From the NCBI GenBank assembly GCA_002347265.1, contig DDYB01000014.1:19391-58287 (forward strand): a stretch of DNA of 38,897 nucleotides, given 5' to 3'. Below, piece by piece: positions 1-9,105 of this stretch. The position numbers and the translations under genes were made by a program. The DNA comes from Desulfobacteraceae bacterium UBA2245. Its GTDB lineage: Bacteria; Desulfobacterota; Desulfobacteria; Desulfobacterales; UBA2245. The notes beneath the pieces were generated by a model, which saw only the letters and a list, made by a program, of their open reading frames with translations, did not search any database and was not told where the DNA came from. How positions within the stretch are numbered: the stretch's first letter is position 1; the number at the start of each line of letters is the position of its first letter.

Positions 1-22
1 TCTTGTTTTTCAACACCCTGCT
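1..22. mobile_element. End fragment of a MITE-like inverted-repeat element
   Basis: The first bases of the window read like the right terminus of the complete element at 30091-30239: the stretch TTTTTCAACACCCTG is shared, as is the preceding TCTTG. The rest of the element would lie outside the window. It ends a few bases beyond the stop codon of the first glycosyltransferase gene. Confidence 0.5.
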
Positions 23-28
23 AACGGG

Positions 29-961
29 TTAACGCTGCTGGATGCCGCGGCGGGTTCCCGCCAGATAGGCCAGACCGGAAACCGTCTTCACGCACGCCCA
101 TTTGACCCTGAAGGGCAGGGCCGTCAACCCGATCATCTTGTCGCCCAGTTCTGCAAGTCCGGGTAACAGCGGCTCGGAAAGCACGGCAAGTGCCTTGTAT
201 GGAAAGCCGCGCAGCCTGCAGTCGAACCTTCCGTAGCTGGTCCGTGCGTAATACTCCGGATGGAAAGCTTGAAAACGGGAAGATGAAAACTCTCCCGCCT
301 CCTTCATTTTCCGACAGATGTCTTTCAGCGATGAAGCCGGCCTGTGTACGACCGCTGCCTCAGGACAAAAAACCATATCGCACCCGATGGACATTAAACG
401 GAGAAAGAAATCCCGGTCTTCGAAGCCGTAGTGTCGATAGCCTTCGTCAAATCCGCCTGTCTTCGGCAGAAAAACGCGCCGGATCGCGAAATTGGCGCTG
501 CCGTACGTGGCCAGGTTGCCCGAATTGAATGCTTTCTCGCGGGCCGATTGCAGCAGGCCCTGATATCGCGCCCAGAAACCTCCATCATGGACATTGACTC
601 CGCCCACGCTGACGTCCGCACCGGACTCGATCCTCTCCAGATGCGCCCTTAAGGCGTCCGTGGTGGCCCATTCACAGTCCGCATCGAGAAAAACGACGCA
701 ACTTCCGGAACCAGCCTGCCAGCCGGTGTTGCGGCTGGCGGATCGGCCCCGGTTTTTTTCATGCGATATCAACCGTACCCGTTCTTGAAACAGTGACCGG
801 CAATAGCGAGCCGTATCATCCGAAGAACCGTCATCGACAATGATGACATTCTTTTTCCACCCGGCTGGAAGCTTTTGCATCAGGGTTGATTGCACTGTTT
901 TTTGAATTGCGTTCCGCGCGTTGTGGGCGGGAATCACAATGTCAACAGTTTGGAGTTTCAT
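29..961 (-). CDS. Family 2 glycosyltransferase
   Basis: A 310-residue GT-A fold glycosyltransferase, predicted to add a sugar from a nucleotide-sugar donor to a lipid-linked glycan on the cytoplasmic side. The N-terminus carries the family 2 signature VDIVIPAHNA and a VDDGSSDD motif near residue 45. A DAD metal-binding motif follows in FLDADCEW, and an ED pair in YGFEDRDFF near residue 185 is the likely catalytic base region. I prefer the ATG at 961; an in-frame TTG lies three codons upstream, and neither has a good Shine-Dalgarno sequence. It is the last gene of the long minus-strand polysaccharide block seen in this window, about 200 bases after the previous gene. Donor and acceptor cannot be told from sequence. 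Confidence 0.85.
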   Translation of the reverse strand: MKLQTVDIVIPAHNARNAIQKTVQSTLMQKLPAGWKKNVIIVDDGSSDDTARYCRSLFQERVRLISHEKNRGRSASRNTGWQAGSGSCVVFLDADCEWATTDALRAHLERIESGADVSVGGVNVHDGGFWARYQGLLQSAREKAFNSGNLATYGSANFAIRRVFLPKTGGFDEGYRHYGFEDRDFFLRLMSIGCDMVFCPEAAVVHRPASSLKDICRKMKEAGEFSSSRFQAFHPEYYARTSYGRFDCRLRGFPYKALAVLSEPLLPGLAELGDKMIGLTALPFRVKWACVKTVSGLAYLAGTRRGIQQR

Positions 962-1162
962 GGATTCCAAAGATTTATCGTCACCATTTCAAAATTAAGA
1001 AATGAGGTCCCCGATGTAAAAAAACAAGTATGTTATGAATTACCCGGCCTCGGCGTGTCTTGTGGACAACATGGGGCCCTGCTTCAAATGTTCTTGGGGC
1101 TCACAATATTCTTTTATCAAAGTTTCTTGGAAACAAGTATACTTGGCCATCCTGATGATTCC

Positions 1163-2095
1163 TCAGCGTCTTTCCGCGGTTGAACCATGAGATAGCCTCA
1201 AACTCTCAATAACCTGAGCGATCCTCAGAACCAAAGCCACGCAAAATATCCGGATTCTGTTCCATGCAGAAATATCAGGATGAGAAAGAATCCACCTTGC
1301 AGCTGCCCACCCTGTACGGCGCGGTTTAACTGCGGCTGGATTAATATGTGCGGTTTTCATTTTGCGTAGCTTATGTCGCCCACCGGCAACACGTCTTACT
1401 TGTCGAATTGCGCTGGACAACGATCTTCTTGGTGCGGTTGTGACTTTCACCTCAGGAGCAAATATGACCGGAAAACCGGAGTGTGCAGCTCGCCAGCACC
1501 ATTCCAAATCGCCGCCAGAAAAAAGTCTCTCGTCAAACGTGCCAACACCCTGAACTTGTGAACGGGTTACGAACAAATTGGCAGTTACACTGAACCCGAG
1601 ATGCTCAATATTTTCACGCTGCATAAAACTTCCCCAATACTGGTATAATTCTACGGCTGTCGGCTGCTGGGAAAGAAATAGAGCAACCTCGCCACCAATA
1701 ATGAAGCGGCCCCTATTTCGCTCCAATGCTGCAGCACCGGCGCTGATCCAGTCCGGATCCGGAAAACAATCTGCATCAGTGAAGGCAAACACCTCACCTT
1801 GCGCTTTTGAAATCCCGGCATTGCGGGCTGCGTAGGATCCTGAAGTCGGGCAAGTCAAAATGCATGCGACATCTTTGAATGACGGATCGATTTTGATTGG
1901 AGGGTTCGAAGCATTGTCAACCACAATGATTTCATAGCATTCCCGAGGCCAGGTCTGTGCATCAAGAGCGCGGAGGCATTCATCAATACCGGCTTGATCG
2001 TTGTAGACCGGTATGATCACAGAAACAAAGGTGCAATCCGGATGTCTTTCGTTGAGCGTATTACTATTACCCTGAACATGTTGGTTCACATACAT
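1163..2095 (-). CDS. Family 2 glycosyltransferase
   Basis: A 310-residue family 2 glycosyltransferase. After a short leader it shows VSVIIPVYND, then IIVVDNAS, and the DAD motif in FTDADCFPDPDWI near residue 105. GGDLEWCWRA later in the protein sits where family members carry the ED catalytic motif. The chosen ATG at 2095 has GGGGA a few bases upstream; a TTG 30 codons further up has no ribosome site and would add an unrelated N-terminus. The C-terminal segment contains basic and hydrophobic residues that could associate with the membrane. It belongs to the same minus-strand glycan cluster as the other transferases; the substrate is unknown. Confidence 0.85.
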   Translation of the reverse strand: MYVNQHVQGNSNTLNERHPDCTFVSVIIPVYNDQAGIDECLRALDAQTWPRECYEIIVVDNASNPPIKIDPSFKDVACILTCPTSGSYAARNAGISKAQGEVFAFTDADCFPDPDWISAGAAALERNRGRFIIGGEVALFLSQQPTAVELYQYWGSFMQRENIEHLGFSVTANLFVTRSQVQGVGTFDERLFSGGDLEWCWRAAHSGFPVIFAPEVKVTTAPRRSLSSAIRQVRRVAGGRHKLRKMKTAHINPAAVKPRRTGWAAARWILSHPDISAWNRIRIFCVALVLRIAQVIESLRLSHGSTAERR

Positions 2096-2312
2096 AAAAT
2101 CCCCGTTCAAACGGTACGGAATATCGATTCGCTTCATCGGTGTCGTTGGCAAGAAGCGCCAAAGCAAGCACCCGTTTTCTGCCAATGCTGCCTGGAAAAA
2201 ATGACCTAAGTTTTAATGAGCATGCGTGGGAAATAATACCACCACTTGGCGGAATTAAAGACATAAGAAGGGCGTGTTTGCATCACCCTTCATCAACTTC
2301 CGGGTTTCTTAT

Positions 2313-3299
2313 TTATACCGCAGGTCGCCGCATTCGATGCCATAATCGACTCAATTCTTGCAATCCACAGAACAGTAAATTTGCATGAAGATAAATAAGC
2401 ATTACTGGATCTATGGTCAGCAGTCTGCCTGTTTTCAGACGATCTTTAAGCATTTTTCTAAAGATTATATTTTGACTGATATTCTCAGCCACTGTCTGGG
2501 CGCTTCTTACCAACTTACGTTGACAACTGCGCAAAGCCTTTCTCACAGCGGGTTTCATGGCCTTGGGCTCGTTCAGCAGAAGCTCGATTCGGATTACGGC
2601 CTGTATCAAGCCTTTGACATGCTTCCAGGACAAGGGGCTGGTCATCGTCGAACCGGACCGAACACGTCGTCGAAAAAGCCTTTTACTCAGCGAGATTGCC
2701 CGTGTGGCACGACAGTAAAGCTCAACGGTGAAACCCTCATCCTCGCGCAGGCATCCTTCATCAAACCACAAACTCATCGATTCAAGCAGCTTGCGTGAAA
2801 AAAGATAAAGACAAGGCGAGCATGAATAGGCATTTTGCGCTTGGAGTGAGACGAGCAGTTTTTCACCTGAACATGGAGCAAGCAGATCGGGCTTTTCATA
2901 GTTGTTAAAGTTTTCAGCAGCACCGGGCAGATCTGAAAAGGCTTCCGCAGAAAAGGCAACCAGATCGAGGTTGTTCCGGCGAGCCAGAGAAAAACACGTG
3001 GCCAGGGCTTCAGGTTCCAGAAGATCATCGCTGTCCATGAAATAGATATACTCGCCTCGGGCCTTCTCCAGACCCCGGTTTCTGGCTGCGCCCGGTCCTT
3101 GTTTTTCCTGGGATAGGACGGATATGCGATTGTCTCGGGTTTTATAGGAAAGAATCTTTTCCAGCGATCGGTCCGTAGAGCCGTCGTTTATGATAATCAG
3201 TTCAAAATCCGTATGGGTTTGCGACAAAACAGACTTGATTGCGGCATCAACGTATTGTTCCGTATTATATACTGGAATGATCACGCTTATGCTGCACAT
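2313..3299 (-). CDS. Family 2 glycosyltransferase
   Basis: A 328-residue family 2 glycosyltransferase of the common EpsJ/WcaA-like kind. Motifs in order are ISVIIPVYNT at the start, IIINDGSTD, the metal-binding DSD in YFMDSDDLL near residue 90, and an ED pair in CLREDEGFTVELY near residue 180. The C-terminal third is basic and helical. The ATG at 3299 gives the normal family N-terminus; a GTG at 3329 would add ten residues, and neither has an obvious ribosome site. The gene follows the tandem glycosyltransferase by less than 70 bases, so it is likely in one transcript with it. The donor sugar cannot be named from the sequence. Confidence 0.85.
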   Translation of the reverse strand: MCSISVIIPVYNTEQYVDAAIKSVLSQTHTDFELIIINDGSTDRSLEKILSYKTRDNRISVLSQEKQGPGAARNRGLEKARGEYIYFMDSDDLLEPEALATCFSLARRNNLDLVAFSAEAFSDLPGAAENFNNYEKPDLLAPCSGEKLLVSLQAQNAYSCSPCLYLFSRKLLESMSLWFDEGCLREDEGFTVELYCRATRAISLSKRLFRRRVRSGSTMTSPLSWKHVKGLIQAVIRIELLLNEPKAMKPAVRKALRSCQRKLVRSAQTVAENISQNIIFRKMLKDRLKTGRLLTIDPVMLIYLHANLLFCGLQELSRLWHRMRRPAV

Positions 3300-3362
3300 A
3301 GATGACAAACTTTGTTTATAGAATGGCACGGGGAAGGGTTGCCGGATTTTTCCTAAACATAT

Positions 3363-5570
3363 TCAATATCTGTTACAAAAGCTTTTTAGGCTTTGATCTT
3401 CGGAAGCGAGCATCTCTCGTGCTGCGATCCGCAGTTTCTTGCGACTGGGCGTGATGCCCATTGCCAACGCAATAATTAACAATGTGTCTACAACGATCCA
3501 TTTGAGAATCTTATACAGCGAAGCAATCATCCCATCCCGATATTCTAAGTGGAATTTTACGTTAGCACGGTATAAATCAAACAGGCGGCGTATGGGATTG
3601 GGTGACAGGGTGAGCACCCTTCTTCGAAAATTCGGATAGAAAAAATCAGGACTCTTGTTGAGTTGCTCAGATTTGCTGCCCAGGTGATCAACTAGATAAA
3701 GGTATCGCTGGATCGACGTTATCATTGACCGAGCGCGGAATATTCTACTATTTGCGATTTCGTCAGATATATATCTATTTTTTCCATGATATCTGTAATA
3801 ACCCAGTGTTTTATCGATGACCCCGGCCGGTGCATGGCAAGCCGCCCCGATTGCCAATGGGCTGTCCGCACAGATTCGCCAGTTTCGTTCCGGAAGCGGC
3901 GCCAATAGCCTGGCGATTTCAGTGGGTATGCTCATTGCCGATGTGGGTTGAAATACCCATGCATAGCCGTGCTCAATACTGTATTCCAGGGCATTCCCTG
4001 CGTGTGTATAGCCGGCCTTCAGATTGCCGACAGGGGGCTGATCGAGATTGGGGTCATACAGGCTGTCATCGAATTCAATGAGCCGGTGACATACCAATCC
4101 CCATTTTGCGTGCCTGTACATTGCGACAACAGTTTCTATTTTATCCGGCCTCCAGAAATCATCGGAGTCCAGAAAACAGATGATCTCTCCCTGTGCCGCC
4201 GCAATTCCGGCATTGAACGCCGACGCCTGGCCGCCGTTTTCTTTGAGGATCGTCCGAATGCGCCCTTTGTACTTTCCAAGTATTTCACGAGATTCATCGG
4301 TCGATCCATCATCAACGACGATTACCTCAAGATTCTGCCACGTCTGGGCAAGGGCGCTGTCAATGGCCTGAGTCAGAAAGCGGCCGTAGTTGTAGTTGCA
4401 GATCAGAGCGGTGACAAGAGGATTGGAGCTTAATTCCCGATTCCCTGTGTCACCAAAGTCCGGATTCTGGTGCAGGTAATTGGCGGTTTGACGTGCGATG
4501 CCGATCCAGCGGTTCTGATCAAAGGAGGTCACCTGGTGATCATAATGTTTCCGTCCGTTCCACAGGGCGGCAATACGTCCCTGATGAACCAGCCATTGCA
4601 TACGGCGATGAAGGGAGTTTTTTGCCTTTGACCGGCCGGGTAATTTGGACCAGATACTTAGATCTATGAACATGGCTATGTAAATCTCATTCAGCAACTG
4701 ACGCAGCCATATCCTGCCGAACAGGGGCTTGACCTCGGAAGACTGGCGCCGAACATAAAACTGGTATGGGTTAAAACCCGTTGTTTGAGCGCCAAAACCA
4801 ATTTTCAGCTTCGACAGATATTCGAGGGTCATGCGCTCCGCCGGAATGAAGTGCTGGAGAACCAGCTTGTCGGAGTACCAGAGACGCCATCCGGCAAGTC
4901 TTAGGGCATAACAGATTTCAACATCCTCTCCGGATGATATTTTTTTACCGGATCGCCCGGAAAGAGTCGGTTGAAAACCATTTTCAACAAGCTTACACCA
5001 GGCTTTCTTTCTCACAGTTAGACCAGCGCCCCAAAGCCAGCCCCTGCTCCAGGTGACATCGCCAACCTTGTCGCCCTGTCGCCCAACGACGAAATTGGCA
5101 GCATAGCCTGCAAACCAATCCGGAGGCACTTTCTCAAACACCGCCTCGGTACGCCCCCCACAAGCTCCAACTTCAGGATGAGTGGCCATGATCTCAGAAA
5201 CCAATCTAATCCAGTTGGGAGCAGCCAAGGTATCATCTGAATTCAAAAAACAGATAATCTCGCCGCGAGCTTCCGCAAACCCAATATTGAATGCGGACGT
5301 TTGAACGTCATTTTCTTTTAGAATTAAACGGATTCTACCTTCGTATTTTTTTAGAACTTCTCTGGATTTGTCAATTGAGCCATCGTCCAAAACGATAATT
5401 TCCAGATTTTTCCATGTCTGGGCAAGTACGCTTTCAATGGCTTCGCCCAAATGGCGTCCATAATTGTAATTGCATATTATAACTGTGACGAGAGGATTCG
5501 AAGTTCGGATGCGCTGTTCTTCTTTTCCTAATTCAGATTTGGACAAACATTTCATGACCGTTACCACCAT
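3363..5570 (-). CDS. Tandem two-domain family 2 glycosyltransferase
   Basis: A 735-residue protein with two GT2 domains in one chain, at roughly residues 27-270 and 380-640. Both begin with nearly the same sequence (LVTVIICNYNYG and LVTALICNYNYG), followed by LAQTW and a DDGS motif, so the first about 100 residues of each look duplicated. The domains then diverge. The first has NSDD as its metal motif and SSGEDVEICYALRLAGW; the second has LDSDDFW and a different C-terminal half. A bifunctional enzyme adding two sugars in succession is likely. The ATG at 5570 has GGGGA upstream and overlaps the previous gene by ten bases. The C-terminus has a hydrophobic helix near residue 690. Confidence 0.85.
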   Translation of the reverse strand: MVVTVMKCLSKSELGKEEQRIRTSNPLVTVIICNYNYGRHLGEAIESVLAQTWKNLEIIVLDDGSIDKSREVLKKYEGRIRLILKENDVQTSAFNIGFAEARGEIICFLNSDDTLAAPNWIRLVSEIMATHPEVGACGGRTEAVFEKVPPDWFAGYAANFVVGRQGDKVGDVTWSRGWLWGAGLTVRKKAWCKLVENGFQPTLSGRSGKKISSGEDVEICYALRLAGWRLWYSDKLVLQHFIPAERMTLEYLSKLKIGFGAQTTGFNPYQFYVRRQSSEVKPLFGRIWLRQLLNEIYIAMFIDLSIWSKLPGRSKAKNSLHRRMQWLVHQGRIAALWNGRKHYDHQVTSFDQNRWIGIARQTANYLHQNPDFGDTGNRELSSNPLVTALICNYNYGRFLTQAIDSALAQTWQNLEVIVVDDGSTDESREILGKYKGRIRTILKENGGQASAFNAGIAAAQGEIICFLDSDDFWRPDKIETVVAMYRHAKWGLVCHRLIEFDDSLYDPNLDQPPVGNLKAGYTHAGNALEYSIEHGYAWVFQPTSAMSIPTEIARLLAPLPERNWRICADSPLAIGAACHAPAGVIDKTLGYYRYHGKNRYISDEIANSRIFRARSMITSIQRYLYLVDHLGSKSEQLNKSPDFFYPNFRRRVLTLSPNPIRRLFDLYRANVKFHLEYRDGMIASLYKILKWIVVDTLLIIALAMGITPSRKKLRIAAREMLASEDQSLKSFCNRY

Positions 5571-7249
5571 CGTTCCCCATCGGAAACCAATTTGGCAATC
5601 CTTTGTATTCCCGGATAATGTGCTGATAAAAGATCATTTATGCCACGGATATTAACTTGCGGCCATCCTTGGATACCATTTATAGCTTCAAATGTGGTAA
5701 GTCGTCGGAAAAACAGCCAACCCACGTAATCCACCAGACATCGGCGATGCATTTTTGACAAATGATATCTGCCCTGCATAACATCGAGAATTGACGCAAA
5801 GTAGTCACTTTCTGAATTAGGATCGATAGAAAATCCGCGATTAGCATAGTGAACATGCGCTGCTGTGATTACACATTTGTTCCTGTCGGCCATCTCCATG
5901 CCCAGGGTTGAGCTATACACTAGAATGGCATCGGCCATCATGCCGAGGGCGTATGAAGATATTTTTTCATCTGGCGCTACAATTTGCACATTTCTGGGGA
6001 TAGTCTTTATCTCATTTTTTAAAAAAATATAGAGAGACTCATTTGGTCGCCAGTGCGATTTCCGCACCTCTGCAGGATGGATTCGTATAATCAATTGAAT
6101 TTCCTGGTAAGTGTTAAAAAACCCAATCAGCTTTTCAAGCCAGTCAAACTGATCTCGAAAAAATCGATTTTTGCATGTTACAGAAGACTCGAAGGTCATA
6201 TTTGTATAAGCCACTGCAAGTGGACGACTACCAACACCATATTTTTGGGAAAGATTTTCGTTAATCATTAAGTCACTTTTAGACCAAAACAAATGCCCCT
6301 GATAACCTCCATCCCTGCGCCACGTCCGGAGAATTTTTTCTGCCTCCTTTCTATCCGTATCATTAATATCGGTTGGCTTTAATTGATGTTTATCTTCAAA
6401 TGACAAATCATCCCACACAGACTTGTTGACAGCGATTGCCAAACGCTCATGAAAAGTATAATCATGTGTGATGAACCGAATGCCCTTTTGAAGCAATACC
6501 CACGAAGCCACTTTTTCCGAAGGAAAGTCGCCGTTAATCATTACTACTGTGTTGACCTTATTTCTGGAAAGAAAGTCCTCGATTCCTCGTCGAACCGTAT
6601 GCGCCCCGATAAGCATCATGCGATAGGTAGCAAGATCCTCATCCGTGAGTCTACTTCGCCGGAGAAACCAGATGACACCGCGATAAACGAGATCCCCGTA
6701 AGGAGCTCCGTCGAATTCAAAATTCCGACAGCCCCTCAAATCCAGGTTTTCGACCTGGGTTTCTATGGAATCCTTAACGGCCTTGGTGAAGGTGAAATAT
6801 TCTACATCGAACGTTCCCTTCCATAGGGCATTCTTGGCGGTCATGCATATTTCACAGTTTCTTTGAAATTCTGGCGGATTATTGATTGATCCATACATGC
6901 ACAAGGGAAGACTGTCGAGGCAAGATAGAAAAGTCACGCGGTGACCCTCCATTCGGAGACGGGCCGCGAGAAGCGCTTCAAACGAAAGATGAGAGGACCA
7001 ACCTCGAATTGTCAAAAATACGATGTGCTTTCCCTCTGCTCGGGGCTTGTACTCAAGCGACTGGTTGATAATTTTCTGGATCAGGACCAAATCATTTTCC
7101 ATGAACGGGACGGGTAGTTTCAGAAATCTTAACAATTGACATATCAACAAATATGTCTTCGCTCCAAGGCGATAAACCAAAGATTCCCGCCCCAGCTTGT
7201 TCTGTGCGGCATGAACAGTCTTTGATATCAAAGATTTCGTAAGGGACAT
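5561..7249 (-). CDS. Capsule-type GT-B polysaccharide biosynthesis protein, function unassigned
   Basis: A 562-residue protein that I do not recognise at the family level with certainty. The N-terminal half has a Rossmann-like start, HIVFLTIRGWSSHL, near residue 78. The C-terminal half has IIRIHPAEVR, then VQIVAPDEKISSYALGMMADAILVYSS followed by GLMEMAD-like residues, a pattern resembling capsule polysaccharide synthesis and CDP-glycerol-transferase-like GT-B proteins. No membrane segment is evident. It follows the pseudaminic acid synthase gene after about 100 bases and overlaps the tandem glycosyltransferase, so it could transfer the pseudaminic acid residue or an adjacent unit; that is inference. 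The ATG at 7249 is preferred over a TTG three codons upstream. Confidence 0.6.
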   Translation of the reverse strand: MSLTKSLISKTVHAAQNKLGRESLVYRLGAKTYLLICQLLRFLKLPVPFMENDLVLIQKIINQSLEYKPRAEGKHIVFLTIRGWSSHLSFEALLAARLRMEGHRVTFLSCLDSLPLCMYGSINNPPEFQRNCEICMTAKNALWKGTFDVEYFTFTKAVKDSIETQVENLDLRGCRNFEFDGAPYGDLVYRGVIWFLRRSRLTDEDLATYRMMLIGAHTVRRGIEDFLSRNKVNTVVMINGDFPSEKVASWVLLQKGIRFITHDYTFHERLAIAVNKSVWDDLSFEDKHQLKPTDINDTDRKEAEKILRTWRRDGGYQGHLFWSKSDLMINENLSQKYGVGSRPLAVAYTNMTFESSVTCKNRFFRDQFDWLEKLIGFFNTYQEIQLIIRIHPAEVRKSHWRPNESLYIFLKNEIKTIPRNVQIVAPDEKISSYALGMMADAILVYSSTLGMEMADRNKCVITAAHVHYANRGFSIDPNSESDYFASILDVMQGRYHLSKMHRRCLVDYVGWLFFRRLTTFEAINGIQGWPQVNIRGINDLLSAHYPGIQRIAKLVSDGERWW

Positions 7250-7351
7250 AAAAAACAAACCTGCAATGCGCGGACTCTTTTTGTTCCTTTCGGATTGACA
7301 TCCCGAATCATCGCAAAAAGGCCCGGCTCATACAACCATTTTATTGGTAAT

Positions 7352-8401
7352 TCATTTGACCATGTCCCAGTGCAACGGAGACCCTGCTTCGATGTCCTGC
7401 TTGGCTCTTTTCCCAAGAACAAGGGATAGAAACCTAGTTGGAAGACCGTGACCTGGTCTGATACTGCGAACGTTATCCGTAGTAAATATCTCGTCTGCCT
7501 TTACATCTTTTACCACGAACAATGACCGGCGAAAAACACGACTGGCGGCTTCCTTATCAGTAACCGCATAATTGACGTTGCCGATGGCTTTTTCGGCAAT
7601 ACGAACGGCCTCTACCATTGCCTTGAATTCATGCGGTTCAAGGGAAAAAGCGCTGTCCGGGCCAGAAATAGATCTCGATAGAGTAAAATGTTTTTCAATA
7701 ATGCAGGCCCCAAGGGTTACGGCTGCCACAGGTACAGCGATGCCGAGGGTATGGTCTGAAAGGCCTACGGGCAGGCCGAATGCTTCAGCCATGTGCGGAA
7801 TGGTCCGCAGGTTCATTTCCGCTGGGTCGGCGGGATAGGCGCTGGTGCACTTTAGTAGCGCCAGTTCTTTACAACCTGCGTCTCTGGCTGCTGTAACGGC
7901 CTCGTCGATCTCTGCTAATGTTGCCATGCCAGTGGACATGATGATTGGCTTTCCAGTCTTGGCGACATGCTGAATGAGGGGAATGTCAACCAATTCGAAG
8001 GATGCAATCTTGTACGCCGGCACGTTCATCTTTTGGAGGAAATCAACGGCCGTGTGATCGAAAGGGGTGGAAAAGAGATCTATTTCAAGGTCATGAGCCA
8101 CTTCTTTGAGTCTCGGCTGCCATTCCCAAGGGGTATAGGCTTCTTTATATAAATCGTAAAGAATTCGTCCTTCCCAGATCGTTCCTTTACCAATACGGAA
8201 ATATTCGTTGTCACAGTTAATGGTGATGGTGTCAGGTGTGTAAGTCTGCAATTTAATTGCATCCGCACCTGCTTCCCTGGCGGCCTGAATGATCTTCACG
8301 GCCTCATCATAGCTTTGGCCGTGATTGGCGGACATCTCGGCTATGATATAGACGGAACTTTCTTTTCCTATATCGTGGCCGTTTATATTAATCTTCTGCA
8401 T
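7352..8401 (-). CDS. pseI: Pseudaminic acid synthase
   Basis: A 349-residue NeuB-family enzyme that condenses a 2,4-diacylamino-2,4,6-trideoxy hexose with phosphoenolpyruvate to give a nonulosonic acid in the cytoplasm. The TIM-barrel part shows IIAEMSANHGQSYDEA near the start, KLQTYTPDT, LFSTPFDHTAVDFL and GLSDHTLG, and ends with EKHFTLSRSISGPDSAFSL. A SAF (antifreeze-like) domain follows from about residue 290, with RRSLFVVKDVKADE and IRPGHGLP. The ATG has AGGAG seven bases upstream. Synthases for sialic, legionaminic and pseudaminic acid are similar; the call as PseI rests on the other pse genes directly upstream. Confidence 0.9.
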   Translation of the reverse strand: MQKININGHDIGKESSVYIIAEMSANHGQSYDEAVKIIQAAREAGADAIKLQTYTPDTITINCDNEYFRIGKGTIWEGRILYDLYKEAYTPWEWQPRLKEVAHDLEIDLFSTPFDHTAVDFLQKMNVPAYKIASFELVDIPLIQHVAKTGKPIIMSTGMATLAEIDEAVTAARDAGCKELALLKCTSAYPADPAEMNLRTIPHMAEAFGLPVGLSDHTLGIAVPVAAVTLGACIIEKHFTLSRSISGPDSAFSLEPHEFKAMVEAVRIAEKAIGNVNYAVTDKEAASRVFRRSLFVVKDVKADEIFTTDNVRSIRPGHGLPTRFLSLVLGKRAKQDIEAGSPLHWDMVK

Positions 8402-8418
8402 CCGAATACTCCTGTTGA

Positions 8419-9105
8419 TTAACGCAATTCGCGAATCAGTTCAAACGCCTCTGCTGCATAACAGCCAGATACACTCCCCCATCGTGAAGCTATAGCCTTA
8501 AGTGCTTCGGGAGATCGTGGATGCGGAAAGATGCGTCCTTCGCTTTCATAAAGTGCAAGCGCTTGGAGTTTATTTTCAAGTGTGCCTTGTATATCCATAA
8601 AAACATTGGGCTGGAATGGAGGGAGAAACTTACCCATAGCCCATTCCGTAGAAGAAGGAACCTCATACGTGTAGATCGTTTTTACGGAACAGCCGGGAAG
8701 AGGCCGAGTGGCGGTCAAGGTGGCGCAAAAGACCTGACGATGATCGATATTCAAATCTCCGCCATGATGGGTGTAGATTATTTGCGGTTGGATGCGATCA
8801 ATTAAATTCTCAATGAGCTTGACAATGTCAAGCATCGGCACTGTGTCGAAACGGTTATCGGGCAAATCAAAGGTAAATATTTGTTTTGCACCCAGCAATT
8901 CACCTACACGTTGCGTTTTATTCCTTAATTTTATCACGAGAGTCTTGTCGGCCTGATTCCTCTGCTGATAGCGTGCCGTAATCCCTTCACCGATTACGGC
9001 AATATAAACATGATTACCTTCCTGTGCCATACGGGCAATGGTCCCCCCGCAACCGAGCACTTCATCATCTGGATGGGCTGCGATAAAAAGGATATTCATC
9101 ATCAT
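8419..9105 (-). CDS. PIG-L family sugar N-deacetylase
   Basis: A 228-residue PIG-L/LmbE-like zinc-dependent deacetylase. The N-terminal AHPDDEVLGCGG supplies two metal ligands and the catalytic Asp, and IDHRQVF near residue 125 supplies the third ligand. Known members remove N-acetyl from GlcNAc-type sugars. Its start overlaps the formyltransferase stop by four bases and pseI follows within 20 bases, so it very likely acts on the pseudaminic acid precursor or product, freeing an amine that can be re-acylated. Three ATG codons lie in a row at 9105, 9102 and 9099 behind AGGGGGA; the exact one cannot be decided. The substrate is inference. Confidence 0.85.
   Translation of the reverse strand: MMMNILFIAAHPDDEVLGCGGTIARMAQEGNHVYIAVIGEGITARYQQRNQADKTLVIKLRNKTQRVGELLGAKQIFTFDLPDNRFDTVPMLDIVKLIENLIDRIQPQIIYTHHGGDLNIDHRQVFCATLTATRPLPGCSVKTIYTYEVPSSTEWAMGKFLPPFQPNVFMDIQGTLENKLQALALYESEGRIFPHPRSPEALKAIASRWGSVSGCYAAEAFELIRELR

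Noticed and set aside
7352..8401. Sialic or legionaminic acid synthase instead of pseudaminic acid synthase
   Set aside because: The linked pseB, pseC, pseF and pseG-pseH define the pseudaminic pathway, and no NeuC-type epimerase or legionaminic-type gene is present.
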